Shown one piece after another: positions 1 to 6,274 of a stretch of 6,584 bases of DNA; position 1 is the first letter of the stretch, and every line of letters starts with the position of its first letter. Under the pieces are notes generated by a model. That model was not told where the DNA came from and did no database searches. It saw only the letters and a program-made list of their open reading frames with translations. This DNA is from Aquincola sp. GTDB lineage: Bacteria > Pseudomonadota > Gammaproteobacteria > Burkholderiales > Burkholderiaceae_C. Location of the stretch: contig JAOUIM010000209.1 in the NCBI GenBank assembly GCA_029884035.1, forward strand, positions 1 to 6,584. The letters run 5' to 3'. A program made the translations under genes and the position numbers.

Positions 1-834
1 GAGCGATTTCGACATCTTCTCGCCGTTCACGACGAGATAGCCGTTGTGCATCCAATATTTCGCGAACATGCCGCCGGAATGGGCGCAGACGCTCTGGGCG
101 ATCTCGTTCTCGTGGTGCGGAAAGATCAGGTCCATGCCGCCGCCGTGGATATCGATCGGCTCGCCCAGAAGCGCGGCGCTCATCGCGGAGCACTCGATGT
201 GCCAGCCGGGGCGGCCGGGGCCGAAGTCGCCGTCATACTTGGCGTCTGCGGGCTCGGTCGGCTTGGCGGCTTTCCAGAGCACGAAATCGAGCGGATCGTC
301 CTTGCCTTCGAGCACCGCCACGCGTTCACCCGCACGCAATTCGTCCAGGCTCTTGCCTGAGAGCTTGCCGTAACCCGGCAGCTTGCGTACTGCGAAATTG
401 ACGTCGCCGTTGGAGGCGCGGTAGGCCAGACCCTTGCGCTCGAGCTGCGCGATCAGGCCCAGCATCTGCGCGATGTAATCGGTGGCGCGCGGTTCGTGCG
501 TCGGGGTGGCAATGCCGACTGCGGCGAGATCGACATGCATCGCCTCGACCATCTCCTCAGTGAGCGCACGGATCGTGATGCCGCGGTCGAGGGCGCGCCT
601 GATGATCTTGTCGTCGATGTCGGTGATGTTGCGCACGTAGTTCACTTCGTAGCCGATCGTGCGCAACCAGCGGTACACCACGTCGAAGGCCATCATCATC
701 CGCAGGTGACCCATGTGGCACAGGTCATAGACGGTGATGCCGCACACGTACATGCCTACCTTGCCCGGCTTGAGCGGGCGGAATGCCTCCATCGATCGGG
801 TCAGCGTGTTGTACAGGCGCAGCGTTGTCGTCAT
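1..834 (-). CDS. cysS: Cysteinyl-tRNA synthetase, N-terminal part (3' end outside window)
   Basis: Class I aminoacyl-tRNA synthetase that activates cysteine with ATP and charges tRNA-Cys in the cytosol. The visible 278 residues read open from the ATG at 834 to the window edge. Class I signatures are present: HMGH (HIGH motif) at 40-43, NITDIDDK at 69-76, WHIEC at 211-215, FPHHENE around 238-244 and KMSKS at 273-277. The four expected zinc ligands that recognise the cysteine thiol can be assigned as C31, C215, H240 and E244, by analogy with E. coli C28, C209, H234 and E238. The remaining roughly 180 residues (end of the catalytic domain and the anticodon-binding part) lie outside the window. 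The start is preceded by no clear Shine-Dalgarno sequence, but no in-frame ATG lies upstream and the N-terminus has the usual family length. It is divergent from ppiA, as in the conserved cysS/ppiB/lpxH neighbourhood. Confidence 0.97.
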   Translation of the reverse strand, partial: MTTTLRLYNTLTRSMEAFRPLKPGKVGMYVCGITVYDLCHMGHLRMMMAFDVVYRWLRTIGYEVNYVRNITDIDDKIIRRALDRGITIRALTEEMVEAMHVDLAAVGIATPTHEPRATDYIAQMLGLIAQLERKGLAYRASNGDVNFAVRKLPGYGKLSGKSLDELRAGERVAVLEGKDDPLDFVLWKAAKPTEPADAKYDGDFGPGRPGWHIECSAMSAALLGEPIDIHGGGMDLIFPHHENEIAQSVCAHSGGMFAKYWMHNGYLVVNGEKMSKSL

Positions 835-852
835 GCGTCGATGGGACGTGCA

Positions 853-884
853 AGCGGCCTCGGTGCAATCACGACGAGGCCGCT
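853..884. repeat. Perfect 10-bp inverted repeat in the cysS/ppiA intergenic region
   Basis: Arms AGCGGCCTCG (853-862) and CGAGGCCGCT (875-884) are exactly complementary and separated by 12 bases. The arm centres are 22 bp apart, about two helical turns, which would suit a dimeric regulator. As RNA it would form a stable hairpin ending 18 nt before the cysS start, or lie at the edge of the ppiA promoter. Neither direction is followed by a T-run, so it does not look like a classic intrinsic terminator. The inverted repeat is seen directly; any function is inference. Confidence 0.6.
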
Positions 885-934
885 CGATAGAATCGCGATC
901 CAGTATAGCGGGCGCACCCGCTTCGCCCAGGAGA
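884..934 (+). promoter_or_regulatory. Putative ppiA promoter -10 element and ribosome binding site
   Basis: TAGAAT (888-893) matches the sigma-70 -10 consensus at five of six positions and lies about 50 bases before the ppiA ATG. No convincing -35 is visible at 16-18 bp spacing. AGGAGA (929-934) is a good Shine-Dalgarno sequence 10 bases before the ATG at 945. On the opposite strand, TATACT (907 to 902) is a five-of-six -10 candidate for cysS, also without a good -35, and would give a leader of about 60 nt containing the inverted repeat. Both promoter calls are based on short matches only. Confidence 0.4.
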
Positions 935-944
935 CCGTAGCCCC

Positions 945-1514
945 ATGAAAACCCGCCTTCCAGCCGTGGCTCTCGCAGCCGCAACCTGTGCGTTGATGTG
1001 CCTGCCCGCATGGGCACAGCAGAAGGTCAGGCTTGCGACGAGCCTCGGAGACATCGTGCTCGAACTCGACGCGCAGAAGGCGCCCAAGACAGTCGAAAAT
1101 TTCATGCGGTACGTCAAGGCTGGCCACTACGACGGTACGATCTTCCACCGCGTGATTGCGGACTTCATGATCCAAGGCGGTGGCATGAAGCCCGACATGA
1201 GCGAGAAACCGACCCGGGCGCCGATTCCACTGGAAAGCCGCAACGGCCTGGCCAATGTGCGCGGTTCCGTGGCGATGGCTCGAACGATGGTGCCTGACTC
1301 TGCGACCGCTCAGTTCTTCATCAATGTCAAGGACAACCCCTTCCTCGACCAGCCCAACTCGCGCGACGGCAACGGGTACGCGGTGTTCGGCAAGGTCGTG
1401 GCCGGGATGGACGTGGTCGACAAGATCAGGGCCGTGCCGGTGACCGACATGGGCGGTCACCAGAACGTGCCGCTTTCGCCCGTGACGATCAAGAAAGCTA
1501 CCCTGGAGAAATGA
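945..1514 (+). CDS. ppiA: Exported cyclophilin-type peptidyl-prolyl cis-trans isomerase (PpiA-like)
   Basis: Catalyses cis-trans isomerisation of X-Pro bonds, assisting folding in the periplasm. The 189-residue product begins with a typical Sec signal peptide: basic K2/R4, a hydrophobic core at about 6-21, and a signal peptidase I site AWA|QQ after residue 24. The cyclophilin domain fills residues 27-187, with catalytic FHRVI (R69), FMIQGGG (Q77), VAMART (109-114) and AQFFIN (122-127). The position equivalent to the cyclosporin-contacting Trp of human cyclophilin A is Phe (F133, in NPFLD), as in other bacterial cyclophilins of low drug sensitivity. The start is supported by AGGAGA ten bases upstream and by the intact signal peptide. 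It is the first gene of a four-gene plus-strand run, with one base between its stop and the next start. The exact substrate is unknown. Confidence 0.93.
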   Translation: MKTRLPAVALAAATCALMCLPAWAQQKVRLATSLGDIVLELDAQKAPKTVENFMRYVKAGHYDGTIFHRVIADFMIQGGGMKPDMSEKPTRAPIPLESRNGLANVRGSVAMARTMVPDSATAQFFINVKDNPFLDQPNSRDGNGYAVFGKVVAGMDVVDKIRAVPVTDMGGHQNVPLSPVTIKKATLEK

Positions 1515-1515
1515 G

Positions 1516-2019
1516 ATGACGAAGACCGTCGAGATGGTTACCAGCGCGGGCACCGTCCGCATCGAGCTCGATGACGCCAAGGCGCCCGCCACGGTGGCCA
1601 ACTTCCTGGCCTATGCGGCCAAGGGCCACTACGACGACACGGTGTTCCATCGCGTGATCAAGGGCTTCATGATCCAGGGCGGTGGCTTCGCGCCGGGCAT
1701 GAAGCAGAAGGGCACCGATGGGCCGATCGCCAACGAGGCCAGCAACGGGCTGAAGAACGCGAAGTACACGGTGGCCATGGCGCGTACCGGCGCGCCGCAC
1801 TCGGCCACCGCGCAGTTCTTCATCAACACGAAGGACAACGGCTTTCTCGACTTCAAGAGCGAGTCGCCGCAGGGCTGGGGCTATTGCGTGTTCGGCAAGG
1901 TCGTCTCCGGCACCGAGGTCGTCGACGCGATCGAGGGCGTGCGCACGGGCAGCCGCGGCATGCACGACGACGTGCCGGTTGACGACGTCGTGATCAAGAG
2001 CATTACGTTGATGGCTTGA
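1516..2019 (+). CDS. ppiB: Cytosolic cyclophilin-type peptidyl-prolyl cis-trans isomerase (PpiB-like)
   Basis: Cytoplasmic proline isomerase of 167 residues, close to the 164 of E. coli PpiB. It has no signal peptide, and the cyclophilin fold starts within the first residues. Active-site elements visible are FHRVIKGFMIQGGG (44-57; R46, F51, Q54), VAMART (86-91), AQFFIN (99-104) and F110 in place of the cyclosporin-binding Trp. It is clearly paralogous to the exported cyclophilin just upstream, but the two differ in many residues, so this is not a recent duplication. The ATG is preceded by GGAG (1505-1508) with 7-base spacing inside the last codons of ppiA, which suggests coupled translation. 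It sits next to lpxH as in E. coli, where ppiB lies between cysS and lpxH. Confidence 0.96.
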   Translation: MTKTVEMVTSAGTVRIELDDAKAPATVANFLAYAAKGHYDDTVFHRVIKGFMIQGGGFAPGMKQKGTDGPIANEASNGLKNAKYTVAMARTGAPHSATAQFFINTKDNGFLDFKSESPQGWGYCVFGKVVSGTEVVDAIEGVRTGSRGMHDDVPVDDVVIKSITLMA

Positions 2020-2020
2020 A

Positions 2021-2062
2021 GCCGGCGATGGCCGGCGCGCCCTCGCTGCCGGTACTACCGGC
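2021..2062 (+). repeat. Two adjacent GC-rich inverted repeats over the lpxH start
   Basis: First repeat: GCCGGC (2021-2026) and GCCGGC (2031-2036) flank the four bases GATG, so the ATG at 2028 lies exactly in the loop of a 6-bp all-GC stem. Second repeat: GCCGGTA (2048-2054) and TACCGGC (2056-2062) form a perfect odd palindrome, which as RNA gives a 6-bp stem with loop ACT. The arms share the GCCGG word and could pair alternatively. The repeats are seen directly; a role in lpxH translation is inference. Confidence 0.5.
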
Positions 2063-2816
2063 GTTCTTCGAGTTCACCGCCGATCCCGTTTGGCGCGCGA
2101 TCGAATTCGTTTCCGACCTTCACCTTGCGCGCGAGCTCCCGTCAACGGTCGAGTGCTGGAAGGACTACCTCCACAACACCGGTGCCGACGCGGTGTTCAT
2201 CCTGGGCGACCTGTTCGAGGCCTGGATCGGCGACGATGCCCGCGAGCCTGGCAGCTTCGAGTTGGCGGTGGCCGAAGTCCTTTCGGATGCCACAACCCGG
2301 CGCACGGTCGGCTTCATGGTCGGCAATCGAGACTTCCTCGTTGGTGCGGCGCTGCTGCGCGACTGCGGCATGACCGCCTTGGCCGACCCCACTGTGCTCG
2401 ACGCGTGGGGCCAGCGTGTGTTGCTGACTCATGGCGACGCACTGTGCCTCGATGACCAGCCCTACCAGGCATTTCGGACCGAGGTTCGCAGCGAGGCATG
2501 GCGGCGGGCCTTTCTGGGCCGGCCCTTGGCGCAGCGCGCGCAGGTCGCACGTGGCATGCGCGACGCGAGCGACGCGCACAAGCGCTCGCAAGCGGTCTGG
2601 GCCGACGTGGACGCTGCAGCGGCCGTGGCGTGGATGCACGCCGCGGGCGCGCGCGACTTGGTCCACGGTCACACCCATCGACCCGGCAGCGAGCTGATCG
2701 CGCCGGGCTTTACGCGACATGTGCTGTCGGACTGGGATTGCGATGAGCCGCCGCGGCGCGCCCAGGTTCTGCGCCTGACTCGCGACGGATTCACCCGCAT
2801 CGATCTCGTATCGTGA
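2028..2816 (+). CDS. lpxH: UDP-2,3-diacylglucosamine diphosphatase (lipid A synthesis)
   Basis: LpxH hydrolyses UDP-2,3-diacylglucosamine to lipid X and UMP at the cytosolic face of the inner membrane, the fourth step of lipid A synthesis. This calcineurin-type metallophosphoesterase (262 residues from the ATG at 2028) shows every family motif: SDLHL (D30, H32), GDLFEAW (D61), GNRDF (N100), THGD (H135) and HGHTHRP (H215, H217), matching the di-manganese ligands of characterised LpxH. About 25 residues precede the first beta strand, more than in E. coli. An alternative TTG at 2016 would overlap the ppiB stop by four bases (TTGA). I prefer the ATG because it is a stronger codon and has a partial Shine-Dalgarno GAAG six bases upstream, but the choice is not certain. 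It overlaps mtfA by four bases. Presence of LpxH implies a Gram-negative outer membrane. Confidence 0.95.
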   Translation: MAGAPSLPVLPAFFEFTADPVWRAIEFVSDLHLARELPSTVECWKDYLHNTGADAVFILGDLFEAWIGDDAREPGSFELAVAEVLSDATTRRTVGFMVGNRDFLVGAALLRDCGMTALADPTVLDAWGQRVLLTHGDALCLDDQPYQAFRTEVRSEAWRRAFLGRPLAQRAQVARGMRDASDAHKRSQAVWADVDAAAAVAWMHAAGARDLVHGHTHRPGSELIAPGFTRHVLSDWDCDEPPRRAQVLRLTRDGFTRIDLVS

Positions 2817-3604
2817 TCGCGCGTTGGTGGCAGGGGTTGCAGCGGCGACGCGAGGCGCGCGCGCTTCGGCGACATGCCATTCCAGACGAGCTTTGGCAGG
2901 CGACGCTCGATCGCTTGCCTTTCATTGCGTTGCGGCCGGCCATGGAACTCGAACGCTTGCGGCGCATGGCCAGCCTGTTTCTTAGCCGCAAGGAGTTCAG
3001 TGGTGCACGCGGATTCGTGGTCGACGACGGCATTGCACTCGCGGTGGCCGTGCAAGCGTGCCTTCCGGTGCTCGAACTCGGCCTGCGATGCTACGACGCC
3101 TTCGTCGGCATCGTGATGCATGCTGACGTGGTCGTCGCTCGTCGAGAGGTCACCGATGAAGACGGCATTGTGCACCGCTATGACGAGGAACTGGCCGGCG
3201 AGGCAATGGATGGCGGGCCGTTGATGCTGTCGTGGGCGGACGTGCTGCCCGATTCGGACCGTGATGCCGACGGAGCGGCGCAGGCGTACAACGTCGTGAT
3301 CCACGAGTTCGCGCATGTGCTGGACATGCGCGACGGGGTGGCCGACGGCGTGCCCCTGCTGAGCGATGCGACCGCTCGACTCGCTTGGCTGGACGTCCTG
3401 ATGCCCGCGTACGACGCGTTCTGCGAGCGCGTCGTCTGTGGTCACGACACCGTGCTCGATCCCTATGCCGCAGAAGCGCCCGACGAATTCTTCGCCGTGG
3501 CCTCCGAGGCGTTCTTCGTCACTTCACGCGCCCTCAAGGACGAGCAGCCGGCTTTGTACCGGCTGCTCGGGTCGTACTATCGGCAGGATCCGGCGGCGTA
3601 CTGA
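2813..3604 (+). CDS. mtfA: MtfA-type zinc-dependent peptidase (M90 family)
   Basis: Cytosolic metallopeptidase family. In E. coli, MtfA (YeeI) binds the repressor Mlc and thereby affects ptsG expression, and it has aminopeptidase activity; whether that partner exists here is unknown. The 263-residue product carries CLPVLELGL (83-91), the zinc motif HEFAH at 164-168 (H164, E165, H168) and a conserved downstream stretch DPYAAEAPDEFFAVASEAFF (217-236), where E232 is the probable third ligand by alignment with the E. coli SEYFF segment. The C-terminal YRQDP also matches. The start is a GTG overlapping the lpxH stop (GTGA) with no obvious Shine-Dalgarno, implying translation coupled to lpxH. The N-terminus is rich in Arg, and the length is close to the E. 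coli protein (about 265). It ends four bases before the convergent clpA stop. Confidence 0.92.
   Translation: MIARWWQGLQRRREARALRRHAIPDELWQATLDRLPFIALRPAMELERLRRMASLFLSRKEFSGARGFVVDDGIALAVAVQACLPVLELGLRCYDAFVGIVMHADVVVARREVTDEDGIVHRYDEELAGEAMDGGPLMLSWADVLPDSDRDADGAAQAYNVVIHEFAHVLDMRDGVADGVPLLSDATARLAWLDVLMPAYDAFCERVVCGHDTVLDPYAAEAPDEFFAVASEAFFVTSRALKDEQPALYRLLGSYYRQDPAAY
3541..3569. terminator. Perfect 11-bp hairpin inside the mtfA 3' end, possible clpA terminator
   Basis: CGAGCAGCCGG (3541-3551) and CCGGCTGCTCG (3559-3569) are exactly complementary around the 7-base loop CTTTGTA. On the minus strand the hairpin begins 40 bases after the clpA stop and is followed by TCCTTGAGGG, a weak T-rich start rather than a true U-tract. 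On the plus strand it lies 33 bases before the mtfA stop, with no T-run after it. Only four bases separate the two convergent stops, so any terminator must overlap coding sequence. The stem is seen directly; terminator function is inference. Confidence 0.4.
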
Positions 3605-3608
3605 GAAC

Positions 3609-5915
3609 TCAGGACGCGGCAGCAGACTCTGTCTTGGGCTTGTCGCTCTTCTTTGGCGGCTGGATGTCCAGTTGCGCGTTGCCGGAGTCGTCGATGTCCA
3701 CCGTCAGCCGCCCGCCGTCGGTGAGGCGCCCGAACAGCAGCTCGTCGGCCAGCGCACGACGGATCGTGTCCTGGATTAGGCGCTGCATCGGCCGCGCGCC
3801 CATCAGCGGGTCGAACCCCTTCTTGGCCAGCCAAGCGCGCAGCTTGTCGGTGAAGGTCACCTCGACCTTCTTCTCCGCCAGCTGGCCCTCCAGCTCGAGC
3901 AGGAACTTGTCGACCACCCGCAGGATGATCTCCTCGTCCAGCGCCTTGAAGCTGATGATGGCGTCGAGCCGGTTACGGAACTCGGGCGTGAACAGGCGCT
4001 TGATGTCGGCCATCTCGTCGCCGGCTTCGCGCCTGGTCGTGAAGCCGATCGTCGCCTTGTTGATCGTCTCGGCGCCGGCGTTGGTGGTCATGATGATCAC
4101 CACGTTGCGGAAGTCGGCCTTGCGCCCGTTGTTGTCGGTTAGCGTGCCGTGGTCCATCACTTGGAGCAACACGTTGAACACGTCCGGGTGCGCTTTCTCG
4201 ATCTCGTCGAGCAGCAGCACCGCGTGCGGCTTCTTGCTGATCGCCTCGGTCAGCAGGCCGCCCTGGTCGAAGCCGACATAGCCCGGCGGCGCGCCAATCA
4301 GGCGGCTGACGGCGTGGCGCTCCATGTACTCGGACATGTCGAATCGGATCAGTTCGATGCCCATGATGAACGCGAGCTGCTTGGCCACCTCGGTCTTGCC
4401 GACACCAGTTGGGCCGGAGAACAGGAACGAGCCGATCGGCTTCTCGGGCTTGCCCAGGCCCGAGCGCGCCATCTTGATCGACGCCGCAAGCGCGTCAATC
4501 GCCGCGTCCTGGCCGAACACGACGCTCTTGAGGTCGCGGTCCAACGTCTTCAGCTTGCCGCGGTCGTCCGAAGAGACCGAGGCCGGCGGGATGCGCGCGA
4601 TCTTGGAGACGATCTCCTCGACCTCGGCGCGCGTGATCGTCTTCTTTTGCTTGGCCTTGGGCAGGATGCGCTGTGCTGCGCCCGCCTCATCGATGACGTC
4701 GATCGCCTTGTCCGGCAGGTGGCGGTCGTTGATGAACTTGGCCGAGAGTTCGGCCGCAGCCTGCAGCGCCGTCAGTGCGTACTTGACCTGGTGGTGCTCC
4801 TCGAAGCGCGACTTCAGACCCTTCAGGATCTCCACCGTCTGCTCGACGCTGGGCTCGACCACGTCGATCTTCTGGAAGCGCCGCGACAAGGCCGCGTCCT
4901 TCTCGAAGATGCCGCGGTACTCGGTGAAGGTCGTCGCGCCGATGCACTTGATCTGGCCGGACGACAGCGCGGGCTTGAGCAGGTTGCTCGCGTCCAGCGT
5001 GCCGCCCGAAGCCGCGCCAGCACCGATCAGGGTGTGGATCTCGTCGATGAACAGGATCGATCCGGGCTGGTCCTTCAACGCCTTGAGCACGCCCTTCAGG
5101 CGCTGCTCGAAGTCGCCGCGGTACTTGGTGCCCGCCAGCAGCGCGCCCATGTCGAGCGCATAGACCGTTGCATCAGACAGCACGTCGGGAACGTCGGCCT
5201 GAGTGATGCGCCAGGCCAGTCCTTCGGCGATAGCCGTCTTGCCTACGCCAGCCTCGCCGACAAGCAGCGGATTGTTCTTGCGCCTGCGGCACAGCACCTG
5301 GATCACGCGCTCGACTTCGGCCTCGCGACCGATCAGCGGATCGATGCGACCTTCTCGCGCCAGCTGATTCAGGTTCTGCGTGAACTGCTCGAGCGGCGAC
5401 CCCTTAGCCTCGCCCTGCTCTTCCTTCTCGCCGTCGCTGCTGCTGCTCTCGTTGCTCTTGGCCGGCTCAGGGGGCTCGCTCTTCTTGATGCCGTGGGCGA
5501 TGAAGTTCACGACGTCCAGCCGAGTCACCCCTTGCTGATGCAGGTAATAGACGGCGTGCGAGTCCTTCTCGCCGAAGATGGCCACGAGCACGTTCGCGCC
5601 GGTGACTTCCTTCTTACCGCTTCCGGTGGACTGCACGTGCATGATCGCTCGCTGGATCACGCGCTGAAAACCCAGCGTCGGCTGCGTGTCGACCTCGTCG
5701 TCACCCCCAACGGTCGGCGTGTTCTCCTTGATGAAGCCAACCAGGCTCTTGCGCAGGTCGTCGATGTTGGCAGCGCAGGCACGGAGCACCTCCGCAGCCG
5801 ACGGGTTATCCAACAGCGCGAGCAGCAGGTGCTCGACGGTGATGAACTCGTGGCGCTGCTGGCGCGCCTCGACGAACGCCATGTGCAGGCTGACTTCCAG
5901 TTCTTGCGCGATCAT
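3609..5915 (-). CDS. clpA: ATP-dependent Clp protease ATP-binding subunit ClpA
   Basis: Hexameric AAA+ unfoldase that feeds substrates to the ClpP peptidase in the cytosol. The 768-residue protein (E. coli 758) has a Clp N-domain (1-140), a Ser/Glu/Lys-rich linker (142-175, with SSSS at 157-160), AAA-1 with Walker A GEAGVGKT (220-227) and Walker B ILFIDE (287-292), and AAA-2 with Walker A GPTGVGKT (501-508) and Walker B LLLDE (567-571). The ClpP-docking tripeptide is IGF at 623-625, and arginine-finger regions lie near R345/R346 and R647. It lacks the ClpB middle coiled coil, so this is ClpA. The ATG at 5915 is chosen because it forms an ATGA overlap with the clpS stop, has GGAGG four bases upstream and gives the canonical MIAQELE N-terminus. 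An in-frame ATG at 5933 would add six residues. clpP is not in the window. The gene ends four bases from the mtfA stop. Confidence 0.97.
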   Translation of the reverse strand: MIAQELEVSLHMAFVEARQQRHEFITVEHLLLALLDNPSAAEVLRACAANIDDLRKSLVGFIKENTPTVGGDDEVDTQPTLGFQRVIQRAIMHVQSTGSGKKEVTGANVLVAIFGEKDSHAVYYLHQQGVTRLDVVNFIAHGIKKSEPPEPAKSNESSSSDGEKEEQGEAKGSPLEQFTQNLNQLAREGRIDPLIGREAEVERVIQVLCRRRKNNPLLVGEAGVGKTAIAEGLAWRITQADVPDVLSDATVYALDMGALLAGTKYRGDFEQRLKGVLKALKDQPGSILFIDEIHTLIGAGAASGGTLDASNLLKPALSSGQIKCIGATTFTEYRGIFEKDAALSRRFQKIDVVEPSVEQTVEILKGLKSRFEEHHQVKYALTALQAAAELSAKFINDRHLPDKAIDVIDEAGAAQRILPKAKQKKTITRAEVEEIVSKIARIPPASVSSDDRGKLKTLDRDLKSVVFGQDAAIDALAASIKMARSGLGKPEKPIGSFLFSGPTGVGKTEVAKQLAFIMGIELIRFDMSEYMERHAVSRLIGAPPGYVGFDQGGLLTEAISKKPHAVLLLDEIEKAHPDVFNVLLQVMDHGTLTDNNGRKADFRNVVIIMTTNAGAETINKATIGFTTRREAGDEMADIKRLFTPEFRNRLDAIISFKALDEEIILRVVDKFLLELEGQLAEKKVEVTFTDKLRAWLAKKGFDPLMGARPMQRLIQDTIRRALADELLFGRLTDGGRLTVDIDDSGNAQLDIQPPKKSDKPKTESAAAS

Positions 5916-6268
5916 GCGGCCTCCATCGTGCATTGCAGCGGGTGCTGTGCCCGCTTGGCCGCCGCCTGCACCAGTTCAACTTTGGTTGCGGCGATGTCTC
6001 GTGAGTACATGCCGCACACCCCCCGACCTTCATGGTGGATCTTCAGCATGATGTGGGTCGCCGTTTCCACGTCGTGCAGAAAGAACTCCTGGAGCGCCCA
6101 AACGACGAATTCCATCGGCGTGTAATCGTCGTTGTGCATCACCACCTGGTACAGCTTGGGTGGCTCGACGCGTTGCTCTTGGCGCTCGGCGACAACCGTG
6201 CCGTCGATATCTTCCCTGCCGGGCACCCTGGGGGTGTTCGGGGGTGTGACCGGCGGGTCGGTGCTCAT
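5912..6268 (-). CDS. clpS: ATP-dependent Clp protease adaptor ClpS
   Basis: Adaptor that binds N-degron substrates (N-terminal Leu, Phe, Tyr, Trp) and delivers them to the ClpA N-domain, redirecting ClpAP specificity. The 118-residue product has a disordered Pro-rich N-terminal tail (1-36) followed by the ClpS core. The N-degron pocket is complete: NDDYTPM at 46-52 (N46, D47, D48, T50, P51, M52), then M74, I77 and H78 aligning with E. coli M62, V65 and H66. The conserved VCGMYSRDIAATK (84-96) and HPLQCTMEAA C-terminus also match. The start is fixed by an in-frame TAG ten bases upstream and by the absence of another Met before residue 44. No Shine-Dalgarno is visible. Its stop overlaps the clpA start (ATGA), the standard clpS-clpA operon, so adaptor and unfoldase are likely made together. 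Confidence 0.97.
   Translation of the reverse strand: MSTDPPVTPPNTPRVPGREDIDGTVVAERQEQRVEPPKLYQVVMHNDDYTPMEFVVWALQEFFLHDVETATHIMLKIHHEGRGVCGMYSRDIAATKVELVQAAAKRAQHPLQCTMEAA
5920..5924 (-). promoter_or_regulatory. clpA ribosome binding site within the clpS 3' end
   Basis: GGAGG on the minus strand lies in the last clpS codons, four bases before the ATG at 5915. It supports that start over the in-frame ATG at 5933, which has no comparable purine tract. Together with the ATGA overlap it indicates translational coupling of clpS and clpA. Confidence 0.7.
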
Positions 6269-6274
6269 GCTTTG

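Noticed and set aside
835..900. T-box-like leader for cysS
   Set aside because: The leader is too short and lacks T-box sequence features and a terminator. T-box regulation of synthetase genes belongs mainly to Firmicutes.
831..1601. A 256-codon minus-strand open frame across ppiA
   Set aside because: Antisense shadow of the exported cyclophilin, rich in His, Arg and Val. It would also run into the cysS start region.
2516..2525. Ten-base palindrome GGGCCGGCCC inside lpxH
   Set aside because: A self-complementary GC word within conserved coding sequence with no loop and no positional logic; likely compositional.
2669..3445. A 258-codon minus-strand open frame opposite lpxH and mtfA
   Set aside because: Antisense shadow; the two plus-strand genes carry intact family motifs throughout and leave no room for an independent conserved protein.
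5913..5933. Upstream ATG at 5933 as the clpA start
   Set aside because: It would add six residues not typical of ClpA and overlap clpS by 22 bases. The ATG at 5915 has GGAGG and the standard ATGA overlap.
4149..6125. A 658-codon open frame on the plus strand, antisense to clpA and clpS
   Set aside because: It lies wholly opposite two strongly conserved genes. Its product is a low-diversity run of Leu, Arg, Asp, Val and His with no recognisable domain, as expected when GC-rich codons are read from the opposite strand. It has no supporting ribosome binding site.
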